This document shows, in pieces, positions 34,977 to 42,428 of a DNA stretch of 64,000 bases. The DNA is from Microbacterium enclense (lineage in GTDB: Bacteria; Actinomycetota; Actinomycetes; Actinomycetales; Microbacteriaceae): NCBI GenBank assembly GCA_038182865.1, contig CP116226.1, positions 806,001 to 870,000 of the forward strand. The letters are read 5' to 3'. Position 1 is the stretch's first letter. Each line of letters opens with the position of its first letter. Position numbers and translations under genes: made by a program. Under the pieces are notes generated by a model. That model was not told the origin of the DNA. It ran no database searches and was given only the letters and a program-made list of their open reading frames with translations.

Positions 34977-35902
34977 CGGGCGACTCGCGCCAGGGTCGCC
35001 TCGATGGATGCCGCATCGTACGTGCCGTGCGACGTCCCGACCCCCGCGACCACCTGGGCGGCGGTCGCCGAGCCGAACCGCGCGGCCTCCAGCGACGAAC
35101 GCCCGCGGAGCTTCGCGAACACGAAACCGGCGGAGAAGGCGTCGCCGCCCCCACTGGTGTCGACGGGCTCGGAGGGGACGATCGGGATCTCGGTGAGCTC
35201 CCCCGCCTCGACGAGGACGATGTCGCGACCACCGTCGGTGATCGCGACCACTCGAGCACCCGCCGCCGCCAGGGCTCGGGCCGCCGCGTGCAGGTCAACG
35301 GCCGCGGTCCACCCGAGCGCCTGCTCGGCGTTCGGCAACACGTAGTCGGTGTGCGCGAGAAGCGGCTCGATGAGAGCGTAGAACGCGGGCTCGCCGCCGA
35401 TGAGGAAGTCGAGGGAGGTCGTCGCCCCGTGATCGCGCGCGTCGTCGAGGATCTCGATGACGTTCTCGGGGCCGAGGAGCTCGGGGGCGCCGATGTGGAC
35501 GTGGTCGGCGGCCGCGATGGCGTCCCAGGGCACGATGTCCGCGGCGAGCGCGTTGGCCCCGACGACGTGCAGCGCGGGGCGCGAACCGTCGGAGCGGATG
35601 GGCAGCACCGACGCCGACGTCGGCAGCTCCCCCGTTCGCAGGTTGCCCACGTCGACGCCGGCGTCGGCCAGGAGTCCCACCAGCACCCGCCCGGTCACGT
35701 CGTCGCCGACCGACCCGCTGGTGACGACGCGGGCGCCGAGCTTCGCGAGGACGAGCGCGGTACCGCCGGCGGGTCCCGCGGCCGACATGACGATCTCATC
35801 GACCAGCAACGAGCCCTGCCCGTCGGGGATGGCGTCGACGGGCTGCACGATCGTGTCGAGGACATGCGCGCCGAGCGTGACGATCTTCGGGGCGGTGTTC
35901 AT
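34973..35902 (-). CDS. PfkB family sugar kinase
   Basis: 309 residues, ribokinase fold. The N-terminal GPAGGTALVLAKLGARV substrate block and the C-terminal DTSGGGDAFSAGFV with the catalytic aspartate are clear; the usual DTxGAGD is changed to DTSGGGD. Substrate unknown; the downstream aldolase and dehydrogenase imply a deoxy- or keto-sugar. First gene of its operon, with the clearest copy of the shared motif 53 bases upstream. Confidence 0.92.
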   Translation of the reverse strand: MNTAPKIVTLGAHVLDTIVQPVDAIPDGQGSLLVDEIVMSAAGPAGGTALVLAKLGARVVTSGSVGDDVTGRVLVGLLADAGVDVGNLRTGELPTSASVLPIRSDGSRPALHVVGANALAADIVPWDAIAAADHVHIGAPELLGPENVIEILDDARDHGATTSLDFLIGGEPAFYALIEPLLAHTDYVLPNAEQALGWTAAVDLHAAARALAAAGARVVAITDGGRDIVLVEAGELTEIPIVPSEPVDTSGGGDAFSAGFVFAKLRGRSSLEAARFGSATAAQVVAGVGTSHGTYDAASIEATLARVAR

Positions 35903-35954
35903 CGTCGAACCTCCGGGTCGGGGTCACGGCGCAGCACAGCTGCGCCAGGAAGTG

Positions 35955-35966
35955 GCACATTTGTAC
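35955..35966. promoter_or_regulatory. Shared motif site d, GCACA-TT-TGTAC
   Basis: A clean motif copy in an AT-rich gap (35903-35991) upstream of the kinase operon. It is the reverse complement of site b apart from the flanking bases. Confidence 0.55.
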
Positions 35967-35991
35967 CATTTTCTCTGGACGCAGACAAGCG

Positions 35992-36357
35992 TCAGCGGCG
36001 CGGGAGACTCCCGCGCCCGATCCTCACCCCGAACCAGGCCGCCGCCGTGCCGACGAGCACCGTCGCCACCCCCCACCACAGCAGCGCGAGATCCGCGGAC
36101 TCCACGGCGAGCGCGCTGTACGTCGTGAAGCCGCCGAGCACACCGGTTCCGAGGAACAGCTGCGTCCGCTGCGCGCGGGAGGACTCCGGCATCCGAGCCC
36201 TCCATCCGAACAGGATGCCGATGGCGAACGCGCCGGCGATGTTGATGAGCGGCACGAGGGCGGGCCCGAGATCGTCGCCGAACGCCAGCGTGAGGCCGGC
36301 GCGCGCAGCCGTGCCGATCGCTCCGCCGACGGCGACGAGGACCACGTCACGCCACAT
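35992..36357 (-). CDS. crcB: Fluoride channel Fluc/CrcB, copy B
   Basis: 121 residues from ATG 36357 (GTG 36363 possible). Four hydrophobic helices with VGGAIGTAARAGLTL, LINIAGAFAIGILFG (pore Asn) and GVLGGFTTYSALAV. Together with copy A at 25877 it probably forms the two-gene fluoride exporter, here split by 9.7 kb. Confidence 0.92.
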   Translation of the reverse strand: MWRDVVLVAVGGAIGTAARAGLTLAFGDDLGPALVPLINIAGAFAIGILFGWRARMPESSRAQRTQLFLGTGVLGGFTTYSALAVESADLALLWWGVATVLVGTAAAWFGVRIGRGSLPRR

Positions 36358-36404
36358 GCTCACCGCGCCACCCTACGCCGCCGCACCCCAAGGAAAGCCG
36401 CTCG

Positions 36405-36457
36405 GGTGTCCACGACACCCGGACGATCTCTCGAGACGTCCGGGCGTCGTGGACACT
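36405..36457. repeat. Long intergenic hairpin, GTGTCC family copy 2
   Basis: Arms 36405-36425 and 36437-36457 pair over 21 bases with two mismatches around an 11-base loop. Outer ends GTGTCC and GGACAC match the hairpin at 8576-8631, although the inner stem differs. Confidence 0.82.
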
Positions 36458-36588
36458 CAGCCCGGGCATCGCCGCACGGAGCTCTACGAGCGCGACGCGG
36501 GTGACGCAACCCCCGCGACAGCACCGGCCCCGGCGGCGCAGAATCCCCGCGTCCCCGTCACCGGAGGCTGCAAGGGAAGGTCCGCATC

Positions 36589-37083
36589 ATGACCAGATCG
36601 AGAACGGTGACCGCCGTCGCGGTCACCCTGTGCGCCCTCGTCCTCGGCGGGTGCGGCATCCGGATTCCCAGCGACCCGCAGGGCACCCTCGATCACGTCG
36701 AAGGCGGCGTGCTGCGCGCCGGCGTCTCCCCCCACGGCGACTTCGTCCGCGTCGACGGCGACGAGCCCAGCGGCAGCGAGGTCGACACGCTCACCGACTT
36801 CGCCGAGACGCTGGACGCCCGGGTGGAATGGACCGTCGGCTCGGAGGAAGCACTCGTCCGGGGCCTGGAGAACGATGACCTCGACGTCGTCGCGGGCGGC
36901 CTCACCGACCAGACGCCGTGGACGAACAAGGCCGGCATGACCCGCCCCTACGGCGAGGTCACGCTCGAGGATGGATCGACGGCGAAGATCGTCATGCTCG
37001 TGCCGCTCGGCGAGAACGCCTTCGTCTCGCGCCTCGAGACCTTCTTGACCGACGAAGCCTCCACGCACGGTGTCGGCCGATGA
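36589..37083 (+). CDS. Lipoprotein, solute-binding-protein-like
   Basis: 164 residues. A lipoprotein signal ends in LVLGGCGI (lipobox Cys near residue 22), so the protein is anchored outside the membrane. The body resembles half of a family-3 solute-binding protein (GVLRAGVSPHGDFVRVDGD, LDVVAGGLTDQTPW), but it is shorter than the usual 250 residues. It overlaps the cation transporter gene by four bases (ATGA), so a shared role is likely. Confidence 0.82.
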   Translation: MTRSRTVTAVAVTLCALVLGGCGIRIPSDPQGTLDHVEGGVLRAGVSPHGDFVRVDGDEPSGSEVDTLTDFAETLDARVEWTVGSEEALVRGLENDDLDVVAGGLTDQTPWTNKAGMTRPYGEVTLEDGSTAKIVMLVPLGENAFVSRLETFLTDEASTHGVGR

Positions 37084-38075
37084 GTCCTGAGACCGCGCGC
37101 TTCGGCCGCACCGAGCTGCCCGAGCGTCAGGCACACGTGCTCCGTCGCGCGATCCGCCTGGAGTGGATCACCCTCGCGTTCCTCGTGGTGACCGCGACCC
37201 TCGTGTTCCTCGTGCTCGGCAACTCCCAGGCGATGAAGGCCGCGTGGATCGAGGACCTGCTGTCGTTCATCCCGCCGATCGCGTTCCTCATCGCGGTCCG
37301 CCTCGCCCGCCGCCGCCCGACCGTGCGTCACCCCTACGGGTTCCACCGTTCGGTCGCGGTCGGACACCTCGTCGCCGCTGTCGCCCTCACCGCGATGGGG
37401 GCGTTCTTGATCATCGATTCCGGCATCGGCCTGGTGACGGGTGAGCACCCCACGATCGGCACCGTGAATCTCTTCGGGGCGACCATCTGGCTGGGCTGGC
37501 TGATGGTCGCCGTGATGGCGGTCACGGCGGTCCCCCCGGTGATCGTGGGACGCATGAAGCTCGGCCTCGCGCGCGAGCTGCACGACAAGGTGCTCTACGC
37601 CGACGCCGACATGAACAAGGCCGACTGGATGACGTCGGTCGGCACGATCGTGGGTGTGCTCGGCATCGGGATCGGATGGTGGTGGATGGATGCCGCTGCG
37701 GCGATCTTCATCGCGGGCAGCATCGTGCACGACGGGGTGAGCAACCTGCGCGCCGCCGTGATCGACCTCATGGACGCCCGCGCGACGACCTTCGACGACG
37801 CCCACCCGCATCCCCTCGTCGACCGGGTGGACCAGTACCTCGCGGGTCTGCCCTGGGTCGCCGCGGCGGGGAGTCGCGTGCGCGACGAGGGTCACGTCTT
37901 CCACATCGAGGCGTTCGTCGTCCCCCGCCGGCGCAGAGTCGCGCTGCTCGACGTCGAGAGCGCCCGGGATGGCTGCGTCGCGCTCGACGGGAAGATCCAG
38001 GACGTCGTCGTCGTCCCCGTCCCCGAGCTCCCCGACGTCGTCGACGCGATCACTCCCCGAGGATCAGCCGCCTGA
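37080..38075 (+). CDS. Cation diffusion facilitator (CDF) family transporter
   Basis: 331 residues with six membrane helices in the first 220. CDF features: RHPYGFHRSVAVG between helices 2 and 3, and LYADADMNKADWMTS in helix 5 carrying the metal-site Asp residues. A soluble C-terminal domain follows. CDF proteins export zinc, iron or manganese using the proton gradient. The last 26 bases overlap the convergent topoisomerase gene. Confidence 0.9.
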   Translation: MSPETARFGRTELPERQAHVLRRAIRLEWITLAFLVVTATLVFLVLGNSQAMKAAWIEDLLSFIPPIAFLIAVRLARRRPTVRHPYGFHRSVAVGHLVAAVALTAMGAFLIIDSGIGLVTGEHPTIGTVNLFGATIWLGWLMVAVMAVTAVPPVIVGRMKLGLARELHDKVLYADADMNKADWMTSVGTIVGVLGIGIGWWWMDAAAAIFIAGSIVHDGVSNLRAAVIDLMDARATTFDDAHPHPLVDRVDQYLAGLPWVAAAGSRVRDEGHVFHIEAFVVPRRRRVALLDVESARDGCVALDGKIQDVVVVPVPELPDVVDAITPRGSAA

Positions 38076-39015
38076 TCGCGGCATCCTTCGATCCGCCCAA
38101 CTCCATCGTGCGGCCCTTGCGATAGAGCGAGAACACGCGGGGGTCGATGTAGCTCGAGCGCGCGACGGCCGGAGTGTTGCCGAGCGCCTCGGCGGTCGCG
38201 CGCACCGCGGCCACCTCGGCCTTCTTGCGCTCGTTCTTGCCGCCGACAGCGCCGACGGTGGCGAGCGACTCGGCCGCGAGGATCGTCCCGCGGAGGGTCC
38301 GGAAGTCTTTCGCGCTGAACGGCCCGCCGGTGAGCGAGCGGACGTAGGCGTTCACGTCGCCGGGCGTCAGCGGCACGCGCCGACGGCCGCGTCTGTAGCT
38401 GAGCAGAGCGGCACGCGAACGCCCGAGGGCGAGCTCTTCGACGAGGGATGCCAACTCGGCATCGTGCACGCGCAGGTCGGCGCGCTTGCCGCTCTTCGCC
38501 GGGAAAGACAGGCGGATGAGGTCGCCCTCGACCGTCGCGTCGCGCCGCTGGAGGGTCGTGAGACCTCGACTGCCGTTCGTGACGAAGTACCGCGCATTGC
38601 CCACGCGGGGCGCCACGAGGTCGAGGAAGCGGAACGACACCGCCAGCACCCGCTCGCGGTCGATGTCGCTGCGACGCAGCGACTGCGTGACCCGGGCGCG
38701 GGCCCGCGGCAGCGCCTCGGCGAGCTGCAGGGCGCGCGCGAACTTGCCCTTGTCCTGCCTCTTCGACCAGTCGGCGTGATACGTGTACTGCCGACGACCG
38801 GCTTCGTCCGTGCCCACCGCCTGGATGTGCGCGTTGGGCTCCTTCGCGATCCACACCTCGCGCCACGCGGGCGGGATCACCAGACCCCGCGCCCGTTCCG
38901 CGTCACCTTCGGGAACCGCGGCCCCGGTGTGATCGACGAAGCGGTAGCCCGATCCCGACCGCACGCGGCGATAGCCCGGGTCTTCGTAGGGGCGAACGCG
39001 GATGAGACGCGGCAT
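38050..39015 (-). CDS. DNA topoisomerase IB, poxvirus type
   Basis: 321 residues. The N-terminal domain has WIAKEPNAHIQAVGTD; the catalytic domain has SLRRSDIDRERVLA, the arginine in SAKDFRTLRGT (near 240) and the active-site tyrosine in SSYIDPRVF near 289. It relaxes supercoils through a 3'-phosphotyrosine bond. It follows the small Rho-N gene by three bases. Confidence 0.94.
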   Translation of the reverse strand: MPRLIRVRPYEDPGYRRVRSGSGYRFVDHTGAAVPEGDAERARGLVIPPAWREVWIAKEPNAHIQAVGTDEAGRRQYTYHADWSKRQDKGKFARALQLAEALPRARARVTQSLRRSDIDRERVLAVSFRFLDLVAPRVGNARYFVTNGSRGLTTLQRRDATVEGDLIRLSFPAKSGKRADLRVHDAELASLVEELALGRSRAALLSYRRGRRRVPLTPGDVNAYVRSLTGGPFSAKDFRTLRGTILAAESLATVGAVGGKNERKKAEVAAVRATAEALGNTPAVARSSYIDPRVFSLYRKGRTMELGGSKDAAIRRLILGE

Positions 39016-39018
39016 ACG

Positions 39019-39288
39019 TCAGTGGTTGCGGAGCAGGTCGATCAGCTCCGCCTTCTTCTTGCCCGAGTAGCCGGTGATACCGAGCTCCTTCGCGCGCTTC
39101 TTCAACTCGTCGACGGTGCGGTCTTCGTAGTTCTCGGCGTGGCCGCCCTTCTCCCCGACCGCGCCGCGCCCTTGCGCGGCGGCCGCGTTCGAGATGCGCG
39201 CGGCCTCCTCCTTCGAGTCGCCCTGTTTGCGCAATTCCTCGTAGAGTTCCGGGTCTTTCAGACTGTTGGATCCTCGCCCCTGGGGCAT
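39019..39288 (-). CDS. Small Rho-N/SAP-like domain protein (DUF7218 type)
   Basis: 89 residues. The N-terminal half is the conserved SLKDPELYEELRKQGDSKEE block; the C-terminus is a Rho-N-like helix pair, TVDELKKRAKELGITGYSGK then AELIDLLRNH. Such proteins bind nucleic acid. It is co-transcribed with topoisomerase IB, three bases apart, so a DNA-linked role is plausible. Confidence 0.85.
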   Translation of the reverse strand: MPQGRGSNSLKDPELYEELRKQGDSKEEAARISNAAAAQGRGAVGEKGGHAENYEDRTVDELKKRAKELGITGYSGKKKAELIDLLRNH

Positions 39289-39480
39289 GGCCGTCTCCTT
39301 CCGTCGGGAAACCGACGCTACGACGACCGGCGCCGACCAGACTGCGGGTTGACAGCACGCGCGGCTATCAGCCGATTTCCAGGAACGTCAACCCCCTGCG
39401 CGGATACGCCGCAAGTGACACCGTTGAATCACCACTCGCCCGGTGCCGCGTTCGGCGCGGCGAATTGCAAGGAGCCCCCC

Positions 39481-39645
39481 ATGAACATCTTCCTCATCAT
39501 CATCATCGTCGCCGCGATCGTGATCGCCATCGTGAGCGGTCTCAGCCAGGCCGCCAGCTTCCTGCTGTGGATCGCGATCATCGTCGGCCTCATCGCCCTC
39601 ATCGTGCTGCTGTTCCGCTTGATCAGCGGACGCAAGCCCGTCTGA
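39481..39645 (+). CDS. Small hydrophobic membrane protein
   Basis: 54 residues, nearly all hydrophobic: two helices (about 2-22 and 26-46) and a basic end, RLISGRKPV. AAGGAG lies eight bases before the ATG. No function is recognised. It has its own strong terminator at 39714-39746, so it is a single-gene unit. Confidence 0.75.
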   Translation: MNIFLIIIIVAAIVIAIVSGLSQAASFLLWIAIIVGLIALIVLLFRLISGRKPV

Positions 39646-39713
39646 CAGACCCCTCCGAGGACGACGCGTTTCGGGTGCGCGTCCCCTCTCCCCCCGGCGG
39701 GTTCGCCCGCCCC

Positions 39714-39746
39714 GGATGCCACGTGCTCATCGAGCACGTGGCATCC
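39714..39746 (+). terminator. Intrinsic terminator with 15-base perfect stem
   Basis: GGATGCCACGTGCTC pairs perfectly with GAGCACGTGGCATCC around a three-base loop, followed by GCTTTT. It ends the small membrane protein transcript. Confidence 0.9.
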
Positions 39747-39998
39747 GCTTTTCCCGGCCGCGCTCCTCGCTCCCGCGCCTTCCGTGTCTGCGCCTCGTCA
39801 CCACGCCCCCTTCGGGCGAGGCGCCGCCCGCGCGGGGAGGCCCGGCCGCGGCGCCGCTCGCGCGCGGGGCCCGGGCGAGGCGCCGCCCGCCGGCAGGCCC
39901 CGGCGAGGGGAGGAGAAACGGGGAGCGGAGGATGCCTCGGCTGCCGTTCCTCCTCCCCTCTCTGCATCTCCTCCCCTCGGCCCGCGCACTCCGACACC

Positions 39999-40027
39999 TT
40001 GACACGAACGCGATATATCTCGATACT
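39999..40027 (+). promoter_or_regulatory. Promoter of the DUF4097-PadR operon
   Basis: -35 TTGACA (39999-40004) and -10 GATACT (40022-40027) with a 17-base spacer. This is the best sigma-70-type promoter I see in the window. Confidence 0.82.
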
Positions 40028-40050
40028 GTCCTCTAACGCGATATATCGCG
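40009..40050. promoter_or_regulatory. Two PadR-type operators
   Basis: CGCGATATATCTCG (40009-40022) lies in the promoter spacer. CGCGATATATCGCG (40037-40050), a perfect palindrome, lies just after the -10. The sites are 28 bases apart, so bound repressors would face nearly the same way and block RNA polymerase. Confidence 0.8.
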
Positions 40051-40066
40051 AGAGAGGAGCCCACCC

Positions 40067-40912
40067 ATGGAGAAATGGATCGTCCACCCCGGCGAAACGC
40101 GGGTCATCGACCTGGAGTCGCTGCGCGAGGTCAAGATCGGCCTCGTCGGAGGTCAGGTCGACGTCATCGCCCACGACGAGCCGACCGCGCGCATCGAGGT
40201 CCACGGCGTGACCGTCAAAGACCTGCGCATCGAGATGGTCGACGGCCGCGTCGAGATCGACCACCCCCAGCTGCGGTGGGACAACTTCCTCGAGGTGTTC
40301 CGCAACTTCGGCGCCGGCGGCCCCAAGGCCGAGGTGAGCGTCGCCGTGCCCCGCGCGGTGGCCCTGACCCTGGGCGTCGTGAGCGCGAGCGCACTCGTGT
40401 CGGGTCTGCGCACCGACGCCAAGCTCAACACCGTGTCGGGCGACATCATGGTCGACGGTCTCGTGGGCGACGTCAACGTCAACGCCGTCTCGGGTGACGT
40501 GCAGGTGCGCGAGCTCGAGGGCGCCCTCAGCGCGAACAGCGTCTCCGGCGACATCACCGTCACCGGAGAGGTGACGAAAGCCTCGATCGACACCGTCTCG
40601 GGGGCGATGCTCGTCGACGCGACGGGCCCCGTCCAGGCGATCGCGCTGAACTCGGTCAACGGCGCCGCCACGATCCGTCTCGACCGCGGCCTTCCCGCCA
40701 CCTACGTCTCCCGCTCGGTGAGCGGCCGGGTGCAGATCGACGGACACGTGCGCTCGGGGTCGGGCCCGACGAGCTACAACGGGTCGACGGGAACTCTCGC
40801 CGGATCGTTCGTCGATGTGCGCGCCAACACCGTCTCGGGCGAGATCACCGTGCTCCGCCGCGGCATCTCCGGCCTGCGCCCCGAAGAACTCGCGACCGAA
40901 GAGGAGTGGTGA
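40067..40912 (+). CDS. DUF4097 beta-strand-repeat protein
   Basis: 281 residues. Repeating beta-strand units built around the NTVSGDI/NAVSGDV/NSVSGDI motif span about residues 120-270, characteristic of DUF4097 (adhesin-like beta-helix). There is no signal peptide or membrane segment, so it appears cytoplasmic. GAGGAG precedes the ATG. It shares one base with the PadR start, a typical DUF4097-PadR arrangement of unknown function. Confidence 0.9.
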   Translation: MEKWIVHPGETRVIDLESLREVKIGLVGGQVDVIAHDEPTARIEVHGVTVKDLRIEMVDGRVEIDHPQLRWDNFLEVFRNFGAGGPKAEVSVAVPRAVALTLGVVSASALVSGLRTDAKLNTVSGDIMVDGLVGDVNVNAVSGDVQVRELEGALSANSVSGDITVTGEVTKASIDTVSGAMLVDATGPVQAIALNSVNGAATIRLDRGLPATYVSRSVSGRVQIDGHVRSGSGPTSYNGSTGTLAGSFVDVRANTVSGEITVLRRGISGLRPEELATEEEW

Positions 40913-41517
40913 TGAGCCCCGTCTTCTCCCACGGCGGTCTGCGCCTGTACATCCTGAGCCTGCTCGACGAGTCGCCTCGCCACGGGTACGACCTCATGCA
41001 GGCCCTGTCCGACCGCACCGGTGGCACGTATTCCCCGTCCGCCGGGACGATCTATCCCCGCCTCGCCAAGCTCGAGGACGAGGGCCTGGTCACCAAGACC
41101 GTCGACGGCCGCAAGACCGTGTACGAGATCACGGATGCCGGACGCGCCGAGGTCGCCTCGCGCACCGGGGATCTCGAAGGCATCCAGGCCGACCTCGCCG
41201 ACAGCGTGCGCCTGATCGCCGACGAGGTACGCGGCAGCGTGCGGGATGCCATGCGGAGCCTGCGCGCCGACCTCGCCGCCGCATCGCGCGAGGAGCGTGA
41301 GCAGGCCGCGGCGGCGCCGCCCGATGACGCACGATCGCGCACGCGCGAACAGCTGCACCGCGCGGACGCCGCCATCACCGAATTCCGCGGTCGCGTGCGC
41401 TCCGAGCTCCGCTCGCACGTCGCCCGGGGCGGGGAGCTCGCGGCATCCGGAGTCGACGAGATCGAGGCGGCGCTGCGCCAGGCCTCCGACGCCGTCGCCC
41501 GAGCCATGCGCGGCTGA
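40912..41517 (+). CDS. PadR family transcriptional regulator
   Basis: 201 residues. The PadR winged helix is clear (LRLYILSLLDESPRHGYDLM, then SAGTIYPRLAKLEDEGLV). A long charged C-terminal helical region (about 95-200) likely mediates dimerisation. The ATG at 40912 overlaps the DUF4097 stop and is preceded by GAGGAG. It probably represses its own operon through the two ATATAT palindromes upstream. Confidence 0.93.
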   Translation: MSPVFSHGGLRLYILSLLDESPRHGYDLMQALSDRTGGTYSPSAGTIYPRLAKLEDEGLVTKTVDGRKTVYEITDAGRAEVASRTGDLEGIQADLADSVRLIADEVRGSVRDAMRSLRADLAAASREEREQAAAAPPDDARSRTREQLHRADAAITEFRGRVRSELRSHVARGGELAASGVDEIEAALRQASDAVARAMRG

Positions 41518-41519
41518 CG

Positions 41520-42035
41520 CTACTCCCAGGGCAGCTCCTCGTGAGCACCGACCGGCTCTCCCAGCGGAACGACCAGCACCGGCCGGCGCTGCCGGTGGGA
41601 GAGCCGAGCGGCGACCGAGCCGGTCAGGAACTCGCGCAACGACTCCCCCAGCCCCCGCTTGCGCGTGCCGACCACCAGGAGCGACGCGCCGACGTCGTCC
41701 GCGAGCTGGATGAGCGAGAGCGCCGGGTCGCCGATGAGCTGGCGCACGCTCCACGTCACGCGGTGGCCGGCCAACGCGACGGCCGCGGCGCTCTCGACCT
41801 CCGCCAGCGCGGCGCGGGCGACCTCGCCCGCCACATCGAGCGTCGCCGCGTTCACGTACCCGTCGGGGTCCTCGAAGGCGACGAACCGCGTGGTGTCGAC
41901 GTGGGCCACGATGAGTTCGACGCCCGAGAGCGCGGCGTACCGCGCCGCCTCGGTGATCACCCGCGGCGACTGCCCGGGGACCACGCCCGCGATGACGACT
42001 CCGGATGCCACTGCCTGCGCTTCGTGATCACTCAT
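41520..42035 (-). CDS. Universal stress protein (UspA) family
   Basis: 171 residues, one Usp domain. The ATP-type phosphate loop reads VVGTRKRGLGESLREFLTGSVAARLSHR (G-2x-G-9x-G(S/T)), so nucleotide binding is expected. The role in stress or dormancy is inferred from the family. GGAGAG precedes the ATG at 42035. It ends two bases from the convergent PadR gene. Confidence 0.88.
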   Translation of the reverse strand: MSDHEAQAVASGVVIAGVVPGQSPRVITEAARYAALSGVELIVAHVDTTRFVAFEDPDGYVNAATLDVAGEVARAALAEVESAAAVALAGHRVTWSVRQLIGDPALSLIQLADDVGASLLVVGTRKRGLGESLREFLTGSVAARLSHRQRRPVLVVPLGEPVGAHEELPWE

Positions 42036-42197
42036 GCCGCTCTCCTTCCGCCGCCCGGACCCCGCGTCCGCACCCATGACGGTCGGGGGCCGAGGGCACC
42101 GTGATATCCTGGGTGTTACTCTTACCGGCTCGGTCCGGAACCGCAATACGCAGGGCCCTGAGCACGGCCTGCGATGTCGATCGTGAGGGGGTCTCGC

Positions 42198-42380
42198 ATG
42201 GGGCGTGGCCGTCAGAAGGCGAAGCACACCAAGATCGCCCGTGAGCTGAAGTACGACACCTATTCGGTGAACTACGCAGCGCTCGAGCGCGAACTCGGCG
42301 CACCCGAACCGGGTGACGACGCGTACGTCGACAAGTGGGCAGACCAGTACAACGACGAGTACGAGGACGAGAAGGCCTGA
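42198..42380 (+). CDS. DUF3073 family protein
   Basis: 60 residues starting MGRGRQKAKHTKIARELKY, the invariant opening of this actinobacterial family, and ending in an acidic tail (DEYEDEKA). Function unknown. The ATG at 42198 is chosen over one eight codons earlier because of the family start. A terminator follows at 42391-42409. Confidence 0.92.
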   Translation: MGRGRQKAKHTKIARELKYDTYSVNYAALERELGAPEPGDDAYVDKWADQYNDEYEDEKA

Positions 42381-42390
42381 CCGTCTTCCC

Positions 42391-42409
42391 GTGAGCCGGT
42401 CCGGCTCAC
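42391..42409. terminator. Hairpin terminator between convergent genes
   Basis: GTGAGCCGG and CCGGCTCAC are perfectly complementary, separated by one base (the loop takes the inner pairs). It lies between the DUF3073 stop and the convergent MFS stop. Confidence 0.75.
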
Positions 42410-42428
42410 GACGTTGTCGCGCGCCCTC

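Larger units (their letters stand above)
39646..40066. other. 421-base gap: terminator, G/C-rich tract and PadR-type promoter
   Basis: 39714-39746 holds a terminator; 39780-39990 is G/C-rich low-complexity DNA with no gene I can support; 39999-40050 is the DUF4097-PadR promoter with two operators. Confidence 0.8.

Noticed and set aside
36364..36588. Fluoride riboswitch near crcB
   Set aside because: No matching conserved core could be seen in either crcB upstream region.
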